Shown piece after piece: positions 1 through 7,015 of a DNA stretch of 64,000 nt (positions are counted from its first letter, which is position 1; each line of letters starts with the position of its first letter). A program made the position numbers and the translations under genes. Under the pieces are notes generated by a model. That model was not told the origin of the DNA. It did not search any database and saw nothing but the letters and a program-made list of their open reading frames with translations. Source of the stretch: G963674955 sp963674955 (GTDB lineage Bacteria > Desulfobacterota > Desulfovibrionia > Desulfovibrionales > Desulfovibrionaceae); contig CAXXKR010000004.1 in assembly GCA_963674955.2 (NCBI GenBank), forward strand, positions 1,550,001-1,614,000, given 5' to 3'.

Positions 1-84
1 CGCCTAGTTCCCCATTCTACGTACGCCCATGTCGGCATGACTGATTCACGATTAAACCACCGCAATGAAGAAGGAATATTCGCC

Positions 85-489
85 ATGAACATGCTTACGG
101 AACTGCTTGACTCCTGGCAGGACAACGACAACCAGATTAAAAAGGTTTTCGAGCGGCTGAAAGAACATCTCAAGGCCATGCCCGGCACCAGTCTGAAAGC
201 CAAATCAAGGCCCGGAGTGTCATACTCGCTGCGCGGCGTTCACGAAAACCAGTCCAACAAGGAGCTCTTCGCCATGGTGGACATCATCGACGACGACCCG
301 GCAGACCGCTGGCTCTCAGTCTGTTTCTATGGTGAAATGATCACCGACCCGGATGAACGGGGAGACCATGTGCCCGAAGGACTCATGGGCGAGGACGCCA
401 CCTGTTTCGACATCGACCAATGTGACGAGGCGTTGATCCGCTATGTCGAGCAACGTCTCTCCGAGGCGCATGCCGCCGCCGCAGGTTAG
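85..489 (+). CDS. hypothetical protein (134 aa)
   Basis: A small acidic soluble protein that I do not recognise. There is no signal peptide, membrane segment or cysteine-pair motif. The N-terminal third is helical and charged, and the C-terminal half is rich in Asp and Glu and ends in an Ala-rich tail. I chose ATG 85 because an AAGGA ribosome site lies nine bases upstream; an in-frame ATG at 37 has none. It stands alone, followed by 270 bases without a gene before greA. The reading frame is convincing, the function unknown. Confidence 0.7.
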   Translation: MNMLTELLDSWQDNDNQIKKVFERLKEHLKAMPGTSLKAKSRPGVSYSLRGVHENQSNKELFAMVDIIDDDPADRWLSVCFYGEMITDPDERGDHVPEGLMGEDATCFDIDQCDEALIRYVEQRLSEAHAAAAG

Positions 490-759
490 CCCCGCGATCT
501 TGATCTGGGAGCGGGATTGCGATTCAGCCTCTCCGCTTCCACATTTCATTTTGACCAAGCTTATATTCTTGCGGCAACCAGCCGCAATAACAGGATTACC
601 GCAACAGCTTGACCATACGCCTGCATTGGTCTAACAAAAAGGAGTACTGTTATGCAGTGTTGAACTGTTTTTGGAACACCAATGCGGCCGCCCCTGATCC
701 CAGGGGCGTTTTTTAATCCCGGCTGCGGGTGTATAAAAAGAACCCAAGGATTTGATAAG
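490..759 (+). other. greA leader region
   Basis: This 270-base gap holds a small hairpin (569-587, TTGCGGC/GCCGCAA) with no T tract. Further on, a good Shine-Dalgarno (AAGGAG, 638-643) stands before a three-codon ORF at 651 (Met-Gln-Cys-stop). An intrinsic terminator follows at 690-714, still upstream of greA. TTGACC at 609 is a possible -35 but has only a weak -10 (TAACAA at 632). The order of mini-ORF, terminator and greA looks like a leader with premature termination. Confidence 0.45.
690..714 (+). terminator. intrinsic terminator in the greA leader
   Basis: A perfect 7-bp stem (GCCCCTG/CAGGGGC) with a 4-base loop, followed by G and six T. It lies 46 bases before the greA start, so it would stop greA transcripts begun upstream unless read through. 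It may instead simply end the transcript of the gene at 85-489. Confidence 0.7.
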
Positions 760-1245
760 ATGGAAAGCATACCCATTTCAGTCGCAGGGCTTGAAAAAGT
801 CAAGAAGGAGCTGGAAACCCTCAAGGCCGAGCGCCCCGAGGTCATTCAGGCCATCGCCGAGGCCCGCGAGGAAGGCGACCTCAAGGAAAACTCCGGCTAC
901 CACGCCGCGCGCGAACGTCAGGGCATCATTGAGGCCAAGATCAGTTACATCAATTCGCGCCTGCCCCGATTCGACGTCATCGATCTGAACACCATGGGCG
1001 GCGAAACCATAACCTTCGGGGCAACCGTGGAACTGGAGGACATGGACACCGGCGACACCAAGGTCTACACCCTGCTCGGCCCGGATGAAAGCGACTTTGC
1101 CAACGGCAGCATTTCCGTCTTCTCCCCGGTGGGCCGCGCCCTGCTTGGCAAGCAGGAGGGAGACGACATCACGGTTGACGCGCCGCGCGGAAAAATCGAA
1201 TACGAAATCATCTCCGTGACCTTCAAGGGCAACGGGAAATCCTGA
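760..1245 (+). CDS. greA: transcription elongation factor GreA
   Basis: Cleavage factor that enters the RNA polymerase secondary channel and rescues backtracked complexes by stimulating cleavage of the 3' RNA end. At 161 residues it has the usual length. The N-terminal coiled coil (about residues 1-75) carries the family signature EEGDLKENSGYHAARE, whose acidic tip residues act at the active site. The C-terminal half is the FKBP-like domain that binds the beta' rim helices. ATG 760 is chosen because AAGGA lies nine bases upstream; the in-frame ATG at 682 would translate the leader terminator. A strong terminator follows at 1276-1310. Assignment is very secure. Confidence 0.97.
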   Translation: MESIPISVAGLEKVKKELETLKAERPEVIQAIAEAREEGDLKENSGYHAARERQGIIEAKISYINSRLPRFDVIDLNTMGGETITFGATVELEDMDTGDTKVYTLLGPDESDFANGSISVFSPVGRALLGKQEGDDITVDAPRGKIEYEIISVTFKGNGKS

Positions 1246-1275
1246 CAAAAATTCCCTACTCTATCAGTAAGTTAC

Positions 1276-1310
1276 GTGGGGCCGCTTAATGCAAGCGGCC
1301 CCACCCTTTT
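1276..1310 (+). terminator. greA terminator
   Basis: A perfect 12-bp stem (1276-1287 with 1293-1304, GTGGGGCCGCTT) with a 5-base loop, followed by CCTTTT. It lies 30 bases after the greA stop. Confidence 0.9.
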
Positions 1311-1529
1311 CGGGCACCGGGATTTGATTTGTGTCACGGCCTGTGGCAATAAAGGTCATCCTCGGACAGCAGCATCGTTGTTTCAGCGCCAACCCGGTGT
1401 TTTTTCGCGCTAATCGACTTCATGATTGGAGCCGGACAGCCGCCCCTAACCGACTGTTTTCCTGAGGCCGAAGCCGTCTCAAAAGGCGACCTGGAGACAT
1501 GTCGAGACAAAACCGCAAGCGGAGACACG

Positions 1530-3323
1530 ATGTCCGAAACAAGAATATTCAACCGTTGGCTGGTAGTGCTGGGAGCGACCCTCATCCAACTCTGTTTGGG
1601 CGCCATATACGCCTGGTCCGTATTCACCCCCAGCCTCATCGAGTCCGGATGGAGCAAGCTCCAGACCCAGGTGGTCTTTTCCGTGGGACTGGCCACCTTC
1701 GCCATCGCCATGATCTGGGCCGGGCGAAAGCTGCCCCTCTGGGGACCGCGCAAGCTGGTCTGGACCGGGGGCGTGGTGCTCGGCATGGGTTACGTCATGG
1801 CCGGAATGCTCGAAGCCACCAACTTCATGGCCGTGACCCTGTTCGTGGGCGTGGTCGGCGGAGCGGGAATCGGCATGGGCTACGTGGTCCCAATCGCCGT
1901 GGGCATGCGCTGGTTCCCGGACAAGAAGGGACTCATCACCGGCCTTGCCGTGGCCGGATTCGGATTCGGGGCAATGGGCTGGGTAAAGCTGGCCGGAGAC
2001 TGGGGTCAGTTCATCGCCAACTTCGGGCTGGCCTCGACCTTCACCATCTACGGACTGGCCTTCACGGGCCTGGTGCTGATAGGCGGCATCTGGATGGTCA
2101 ACCCGCCTCCGGGCTGGCTGCCCAAGGGCTACAAGCCGCCCAGCGATCCCGGGCAAGCGCGTTCGGACCGCTCCGGTTTCTCAGTGGGCCAGATGCTTGA
2201 AACGCCTCAATTCTATCTTATTTTCCTGACCTTCACCATCAGCGCGGGCGCGGGGCTGATGACCATCGGACTGATGAAACTCTACCCGGTGGAGGCGCTG
2301 ACGGCCAACGGCATGGACCCGGCGGTTGCAAGCGGCATCGCCGGAACGGCAATGGCCGTCTTCTTCAGCATCTCCAACGGCATCGGGCGCATAGCCTGGG
2401 GCGTGATCAGCGACAAGATCGGACGCAAGCGGTCGATACTGATAATGACCACAACCCAGGGCTTCATCATCATCGGCTTCACGGCAATGGCCGGAAACCC
2501 CTATCTGCTCTATCTCGGCGCATCGCTCATCGGCTTCAACTTCGGCGGCAACTTCGCCCTCTTTCCCACGGTCACGGCTGACATCTTCGGCACCAAGGAG
2601 GTGGGCCAGAACTACCCTTACATCTTCCTGGCCTACGGTCTGGGCGGCATACTCGGCCCCATCCTGGGCGGAATGCTGGGCGACACCGGCAATTTCCCGC
2701 TGGCCTTCAGCATCTGCGGCATCGCCTGCACCTTCGGAGCGGGCATAATCTCCATTCTCAAGCCCCCGACCAAAACCGAGAGAAGAACAACGACCCTGGA
2801 CCCGGAGGACGCGGAACCGTTGTCCGCCGAATATGCAACGTCCTTCAGCCACAGGGAGTTGCACGAGGACGACGCCCCGGCCATCTGCGGATTTCCGCAC
2901 ACGGACCGGGAACTCTTCTACATGTTCCCCAGCGCGACTCCGCCCCTGACCGTTACCCAGTTCCTGGAAACCGCCAAGGAGCGGGAAGACCCGACCGTGG
3001 TCATGTGCCACGGCGAGGTGGCCGGTTACGCCAACTTCATCCCAACCCCGGATGATGGAATCTGCGAGGTGGGAAACATGGTCGTGTCCCCGGACTTCCG
3101 GCGCAAGGGCGTGGGCGCGTATCTCATCGGCGTGATGGCCGAAAAAGCCCGGACCAACTTCAACGCCGACACCCTCAGGGCAGACTGTTTCAACGAAAAC
3201 ACCGCCGCCCTGCTCTTCTACAGACGAATGGGATTCAGGCCCACGGACATGCAGACGAGACAGGACCCGGACGGGCGGGACACCGCCCTGATCCAGATGC
3301 ACAAAAACATTGCCCATCAATAG
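1530..3323 (+). CDS. OFA-type MFS transporter fused to a GNAT acetyltransferase
   Basis: A 597-residue two-domain protein. Residues about 1-425 form a 12-helix major facilitator of the oxalate/formate antiporter (OFA) family. It opens with a hydrophobic helix containing LGAIYAWSVF and has the MFS loop DKIGRKRS between the halves. These proteins exchange small carboxylates across the inner membrane; the substrate here is unknown. Residues about 440-597 are a cytoplasmic GNAT domain with the acetyl-CoA loop RRKGVG and the motif-B segment NENTAALLFYRRMGF. A charged linker joins them without any stop or frame change, so the fusion is genuine. ATG 1530 is preceded by GGAG; the upstream in-frame ATG at 1422 lacks a ribosome site. 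It has its own terminator at 3348. Fold calls are firm; substrate and acetylation target are unknown. Confidence 0.9.
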   Translation: MSETRIFNRWLVVLGATLIQLCLGAIYAWSVFTPSLIESGWSKLQTQVVFSVGLATFAIAMIWAGRKLPLWGPRKLVWTGGVVLGMGYVMAGMLEATNFMAVTLFVGVVGGAGIGMGYVVPIAVGMRWFPDKKGLITGLAVAGFGFGAMGWVKLAGDWGQFIANFGLASTFTIYGLAFTGLVLIGGIWMVNPPPGWLPKGYKPPSDPGQARSDRSGFSVGQMLETPQFYLIFLTFTISAGAGLMTIGLMKLYPVEALTANGMDPAVASGIAGTAMAVFFSISNGIGRIAWGVISDKIGRKRSILIMTTTQGFIIIGFTAMAGNPYLLYLGASLIGFNFGGNFALFPTVTADIFGTKEVGQNYPYIFLAYGLGGILGPILGGMLGDTGNFPLAFSICGIACTFGAGIISILKPPTKTERRTTTLDPEDAEPLSAEYATSFSHRELHEDDAPAICGFPHTDRELFYMFPSATPPLTVTQFLETAKEREDPTVVMCHGEVAGYANFIPTPDDGICEVGNMVVSPDFRRKGVGAYLIGVMAEKARTNFNADTLRADCFNENTAALLFYRRMGFRPTDMQTRQDPDGRDTALIQMHKNIAHQ

Positions 3324-3347
3324 ACCGAAGCAACAAAACGATTCACC

Positions 3348-3378
3348 AAGGCCGCCCGAACAGGCGGCCTTTTCTTTT
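3348..3378 (+). terminator. terminator of the MFS-GNAT gene
   Basis: A perfect 9-bp stem (AAGGCCGCC/GGCGGCCTT) with a 6-base loop and a T-rich tail, 24 bases after the stop codon. Confidence 0.88.
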
Positions 3379-3501
3379 CTCCGGCCTTGTGAAGAACTGC
3401 TCTACAACATCAAAACATCACGACCCTGCACAGCGAAGCCCCATAATCAAGCTCACCAGTCAAACTCGCTAGTCAAGTTCACTTGACCGACTGCCAATCA
3501 T

Positions 3502-3532
3502 AAAAAAGCCTGCAATTTTGCAGGCTTTTTTC
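3502..3532 (-). terminator. terminator of deaD (bidirectional shape)
   Basis: A 7-bp stem (GCCTGCA/TGCAGGC) flanked by A6 on one side and T7 on the other, so it can work on both strands. It lies 28 bases beyond the stop of the minus-strand helicase gene. Confidence 0.88.
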
Positions 3533-3559
3533 AATTCGTTGCGCAAGTGGCGGCTAAGA

Positions 3560-5116
3560 CTAAACCCGGCCGACCTGGACGCGCTGTCCCTTAGCCGGCC
3601 TGCTGAAGGCCTTGATCACCGGCTCCACGTCGCGGAAAGGCACCGTGAAGGTGGTCATCCGACCCTGGACCTTGATGTTTTGCACCTTGAAGGGCTTGAG
3701 GCTGGTTCGGCGGCAGATGAAGTCCACGAACTTCCTGGGCGAAACCCCGTCCGCCCTGCCGATGCTGGCCTTGAGGGTAACCCGTCCCTTGCCCGGACCG
3801 GGCGAGTCGAGTTCCTTGTAGCTGCCCTTGTCCAACTCGTCTCCGAACGCGTGCCTGAGCAACGCGGCAAGAACGTCTTCCGGTTCCTTGTCCCGCATCA
3901 GTTCGCGGGCCATGGGCAGGTAGGCCTCGAATCCGCCTTCCTCCAGAACCGCCTCGATTTCAGATGTCGCGCGGGATTTCTTGTTGTGGATCACATCCTC
4001 GATCCGGGGCAGCTTTTCCTTGGTGATGGTCGCGCCCACGCTGCGGGCAATGAACATGATGCGCCGGTACTCGTTTGGCGCCACCAGCGAGACGGCCGAA
4101 CCGCTCTTGCCCGCCCTGCCGGTGCGGCCGATACGGTGCACGTATATCTCGGGATTCTGGGGCAGGGTGAAGTTGATGACGTGGGTCAGGTCCGGGATGT
4201 CAATGCCCCTGGCCGCCACGTCCGTGGCCACCAGAATGGTCACCTTGCCCTTGCGGAATTTGCCGAGAATGTCCTCGCGACGCACCTGGGACAGGTCGCC
4301 GTGGATAGGCTCGGCGGGATAGCCGCGTTCGGAAAGCCTCTCGGCCACGCGGTCGGTGTCCAGCTTTGTGCGGCAAAAGACCAGTCCGTAAAATTCAGGT
4401 TCGGCGTCAATGACCCGGCAAAGGGCCTCGAAGCGGTCGGAGTCCGCCATTTCGTGAAAAATCTGCCTGGTTAGTATGGCCTCGTTCTTCTTGGGCTTAA
4501 CCGCCACCAGTTCGTGGTCCCGCATGAACTCCGAGGCGATGGACATGACTTCCCTGGGCATGGTGGCCGAAAACATGAGGGTGCTGCGCTCGGGTCCGGC
4601 CTGCCTGAGGATCTCCCGGACATCGTCGATGAAGCCCATGTTGCACATCTCGTCGGCCTCATCCAGTACGAATATGGAAAGGTTGTTGAGGCGCAGGCTT
4701 TTGCGCTGCAGGTGGTCCAGAATGCGCCCCGGCGTGCCCACGACGACTTCCGTGCCGCGCCGCAGCCCCTTGAGCTGGCGGTCATAGGGTTGTCCGCCGT
4801 AGATGGGCAGAACCCTTATGGGCTTGCTGCCCTTGAGTGAGTTGATCTCGTCCGAGACCTGCAGCGCGAGTTCGCGGGTGGGGGTGAGTATCAGGGCCTG
4901 GACGTTCTTGATGTCTTCGTTGATGCGCTCGATGATGGGCAGGCCGAAGGCGGCCGTCTTGCCGGTTCCTGTGGAGGCCTGGCCGATAATGTCCCGCTCC
5001 TCGGTGAGAAGCATGGGAATGATTCTTTCCTGAATGGGAGTCGGCTCTGTAAATCCTTTCTTTGCCAAGGCCTTGAGGACGTTGTCCGACAGGCCCAATT
5101 TTTCAAATCCGTTCAT
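3560..5116 (-). CDS. deaD: DEAD-box RNA helicase, DeaD/CsdA type
   Basis: ATP-dependent RNA helicase of 518 residues, expected to unwind structured RNA in ribosome assembly and mRNA decay. The core shows the motifs in order: the Q motif (GFTEPTPIQ), ASTGTGKT, PTRELALQ, DEAD, SAT, and HRIGRTGRAG. The C-terminal 130 residues include a basic DbpA/CsdA-type RNA-binding domain, which separates it from minimal RhlE-like helicases. ATG 5116 has AAGGA six bases upstream. It follows infA by 28 bases on the same strand, so the two are probably co-transcribed, linking both to translation and cold adaptation. RhlB or DbpA naming is possible but less likely given the C-terminal domain. Confidence 0.93.
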   Translation of the reverse strand: MNGFEKLGLSDNVLKALAKKGFTEPTPIQERIIPMLLTEERDIIGQASTGTGKTAAFGLPIIERINEDIKNVQALILTPTRELALQVSDEINSLKGSKPIRVLPIYGGQPYDRQLKGLRRGTEVVVGTPGRILDHLQRKSLRLNNLSIFVLDEADEMCNMGFIDDVREILRQAGPERSTLMFSATMPREVMSIASEFMRDHELVAVKPKKNEAILTRQIFHEMADSDRFEALCRVIDAEPEFYGLVFCRTKLDTDRVAERLSERGYPAEPIHGDLSQVRREDILGKFRKGKVTILVATDVAARGIDIPDLTHVINFTLPQNPEIYVHRIGRTGRAGKSGSAVSLVAPNEYRRIMFIARSVGATITKEKLPRIEDVIHNKKSRATSEIEAVLEEGGFEAYLPMARELMRDKEPEDVLAALLRHAFGDELDKGSYKELDSPGPGKGRVTLKASIGRADGVSPRKFVDFICRRTSLKPFKVQNIKVQGRMTTFTVPFRDVEPVIKAFSRPAKGQRVQVGRV

Positions 5117-5144
5117 AAATTCCTTGGTCGTGCAGACCGGCGCC

Positions 5145-5363
5145 CTATCTGGGGCGAAAAGTGATGCGTCCGCGTGTCAGGTCATAGGGAGAAAGCTCGA
5201 CGGTTACCGAATCTCCGGGCATGACCCTGATGCGAAATTTGCGCATCTTGCCCGAAATATGGGCCAAAACTTCATGCCCGTTTTCAAGTTCCACCCGGAA
5301 CATGGCGTTGGGCAACGCTTCCTCAACTGTTCCCTGAATTGATATTCCTTCCTGCTTGGCCAT
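5145..5363 (-). CDS. infA: translation initiation factor IF-1
   Basis: A 72-residue single OB-fold (S1-like) protein that occupies the 30S A site during initiation. Family residues are present: GTVEEALPNAMFRV, HISGKMRKFRIR, PGDSVTVELSPYDLTRGRI. Its length equals that of the E. coli protein. ATG 5363 is chosen over the adjacent TTG because AGGAGGT stands just upstream. It precedes deaD by 28 bases and is separated from the RRM gene by a terminator. Confidence 0.96.
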   Translation of the reverse strand: MAKQEGISIQGTVEEALPNAMFRVELENGHEVLAHISGKMRKFRIRVMPGDSVTVELSPYDLTRGRITFRPR

Positions 5364-5381
5364 CAAACCTCCTGTTCCATG

Positions 5382-5416
5382 AAAAAAAAGACCCGCCTCC
5401 GCGTACGGAAGCGGGT
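5382..5416 (-). terminator. terminator after the RRM-protein gene
   Basis: Read on the minus strand: an 11-bp stem with one mismatch (ACCCGCTTCCG against CGGAGGCGGGT), a 4-base loop, then C and eight T. It lies 37 bases past the RRM-protein stop and just ahead of infA. Confidence 0.85.
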
Positions 5417-5452
5417 GTGTATATTGTTCTAGCCTTTACGAGCTGGACGAAA

Positions 5453-5719
5453 TTACCAGCGGGGGCCGCGATCTTCGCGGGGCTTGGCTTCGTTGACCCT
5501 GAGGTTGCGGCCGCCAAGGTCGCGTCCGTCCAGGTTCTCGATTGCCTCCAAAGCGCCCTGATCTTCCATCTCCACAAAACCGAAGCCGCGGGGGCGGCCG
5601 GTCTCGCGATCCTCGACCAACTTGACGGAAATAACCTCGCCAAACTGCTCAAAGGCATTGCGTACTTCGTCTTCCGTGGCGCTCCAGGGCAAGTTGCCCA
5701 CATAAATGTTCTTGGACAT
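5453..5719 (-). CDS. small RRM RNA-binding protein (88 aa)
   Basis: A single RNA-recognition motif. RNP2 is IYVGNLPW near the N terminus and RNP1 is RGFGFVEM near residue 45, each with the aromatic residues that stack on RNA. A short basic tail rich in Arg and Pro follows. In bacteria such proteins are often cold-induced and act as RNA chaperones. ATG 5719 is chosen because the RRM begins right there; the longer frame upstream runs through a terminator. It lies next to infA and deaD, other translation and cold-related genes, but has its own terminator. Confidence 0.93.
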   Translation of the reverse strand: MSKNIYVGNLPWSATEDEVRNAFEQFGEVISVKLVEDRETGRPRGFGFVEMEDQGALEAIENLDGRDLGGRNLRVNEAKPREDRGPRW

Positions 5720-5780
5720 TTCTTTAAAAACTCCCATAAAAAATTGAATGATATTCTGGCGCATTTCGCGCCGCCTAAAC

Positions 5781-5824
5781 AAAAACAGGGGCAATGTACA
5801 AGATGCGTACACTGCCCCTTGTTG
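5781..5824 (-). terminator. hairpin terminator upstream of the RRM gene
   Basis: On the minus strand, 13-base arms with one mismatch (AGGGGCAGTGTAC against GTACATTGCCCCT), a 7-base loop and a T-rich tail. It lies 62 bases before the RRM start and 166 bases after the SLOG-like gene. It could end that transcript or act as a leader attenuator for the RRM gene. A further hairpin (GTCGG/CCGAC) lies just upstream of it on that strand, near 5840-5857. Confidence 0.75.
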
Positions 5825-5989
5825 AACCCTATTATGTTTCGTCGGCAAACACCGACCAGCCTCAACCGCGTTTCTGCGGCCTTTTTTCGGCATAAGAAGG
5901 GTTGCCCCTAAGCCGACAGGCGGCAAAGTGTCAAGGAAAAAAGACTCCGAAGCTCAAATCCGATCCACTTTCCAACCCAACCTGCAGCT

Positions 5990-6544
5990 TTATTTGCCGA
6001 ATGAACGGGCAAAAAGATCTTCAATGGCCCGGCGTCCGTTCTCCTCGAGAAAGCGGGTGCCCGTGCCCGTGAAGTGGCGGTGCGCGATGACCGGGGCCTC
6101 GACCTTGACCCACTCGCCGCTCTGCCACTTGTGCCAGCCGTTCTTGATCTGGCCGAAGGCGTACAGCGGCTTGTTGCAGATCTTGGCGAACTCCGCGCCC
6201 CAGCCGGTGCCGCCCTTGACGGTTCCGTCGGGCTGCAGGGTGCCGACCACGAATACTTCATGGCCCGAATCCACCTGGTGCATGATGGTCTGCAAGACCT
6301 TGCGCATCTTTTCCGCATTGGTGAATCTTCTGTTCAGAAGCTTGGAAACATAGGTCAGGCTGACATCCTTTCTGACCAGTTCCTCCTGGGTGAGAACGCG
6401 CAGGCCGCGCTGGCGCTCGATCTTGTGTCCCTCGAAGGTGTAGGTGACTTCCTGAATTCCGTATTTCTCGGCCAAACGTCCGAATTCAGACTCGGCGCCC
6501 TGGGCTCCGCCGCTGAACAGGATAGATGTCTCGGTTGAAAGCAT
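5990..6544 (-). CDS. SLOG-like Rossmann-fold protein
   Basis: A 184-residue soluble protein of unknown function. Two glycine-rich loops, SGGAQGAESEFG near the N terminus and GGTGWGAEFAK near residue 115, resemble the nucleotide-binding turns of the SLOG/lysine-decarboxylase-like superfamily (YspA, DprA, LOG). Members bind nucleotides or nucleosides in varied roles. The middle part is basic and helical. No partner gene is adjacent and it appears to be transcribed alone. The fold is moderately sure; no substrate can be inferred. Confidence 0.72.
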   Translation of the reverse strand: MLSTETSILFSGGAQGAESEFGRLAEKYGIQEVTYTFEGHKIERQRGLRVLTQEELVRKDVSLTYVSKLLNRRFTNAEKMRKVLQTIMHQVDSGHEVFVVGTLQPDGTVKGGTGWGAEFAKICNKPLYAFGQIKNGWHKWQSGEWVKVEAPVIAHRHFTGTGTRFLEENGRRAIEDLFARSFGK

Positions 6545-6782
6545 GTCCGCTCCTTAAAAAATGAAATGGGTGTGGTTGACGAAATATGGGTGGCGCTACC
6601 GTGCCGCCGAATGCATTATGCACGTCTTCCGGCCTTGGGGCAATCCCGGTCCGCATTTTCACGGGCACCGCGCACGCCCCTCAAAGGCGACAGGTCCGAT
6701 AGCCTTGTTTGGTACGAAAGGCAAGGGATAAAGGTTCAACTTCCACGGCAAAATCAGCTCGGACCGGCAAGAAAAAATCTCA

Positions 6783-6806
6783 AGACATGCTGTCACTCGC
6801 ATGTCT
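6783..6806. promoter_or_regulatory. perfect inverted repeat, candidate operator
   Basis: AGACATGC and its exact reverse complement GCATGTCT are separated by eight bases. The centre lies about 80 bases before the predicted start of the promoter at 6841, where activators commonly bind. No T tract follows, so it is not a terminator. Confidence 0.5.
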
Positions 6807-6840
6807 GCGACCGTTACAAAACCGAGCCTGAAAAATGGCT

Positions 6841-6870
6841 TTGACGATCTGTGGGCAAGAAAGGTATACT
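6841..6870 (+). promoter_or_regulatory. sigma-70 promoter of the FkbH-ACP-MBOAT operon
   Basis: TTGACG (6841-6846) and TATACT (6865-6870) with an 18-base spacer, five of six consensus bases in each box. It points to the gene at 7016, giving a leader of about 140 bases. Confidence 0.75.
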
Positions 6871-7015
6871 CTAAATTTAGTCGAGCGGCTTTTTGCCCCG
6901 CATACCTGCCGGGACAATGTCCGTAGAGTTCCAAGTCTCAACCCGTACACCATTAACAATCTGTTTGAACTTGCTTTCTATTATCAACAACAAATTGAAC
7001 TCCAGAGGATGAATC

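Larger units (their letters stand above)
6545..7015. other. intergenic region before the polysaccharide cluster
   Basis: This 471-base divergent gap separates the housekeeping block from the glycan cluster. It contains a perfect inverted repeat (AGACATGC, 6783-6790 and 6799-6806), a strong sigma-70 promoter at 6841-6870 and a leader of about 140 bases ahead of the FkbH gene. A GGTTCAA match near 6733 is not part of a tRNA. I see no gene in it. Confidence 0.6.

Noticed and set aside
6725..6760. A tRNA, from a GGTTCAA match
   Set aside because: No acceptor, D or anticodon stem can be folded around it on either strand.
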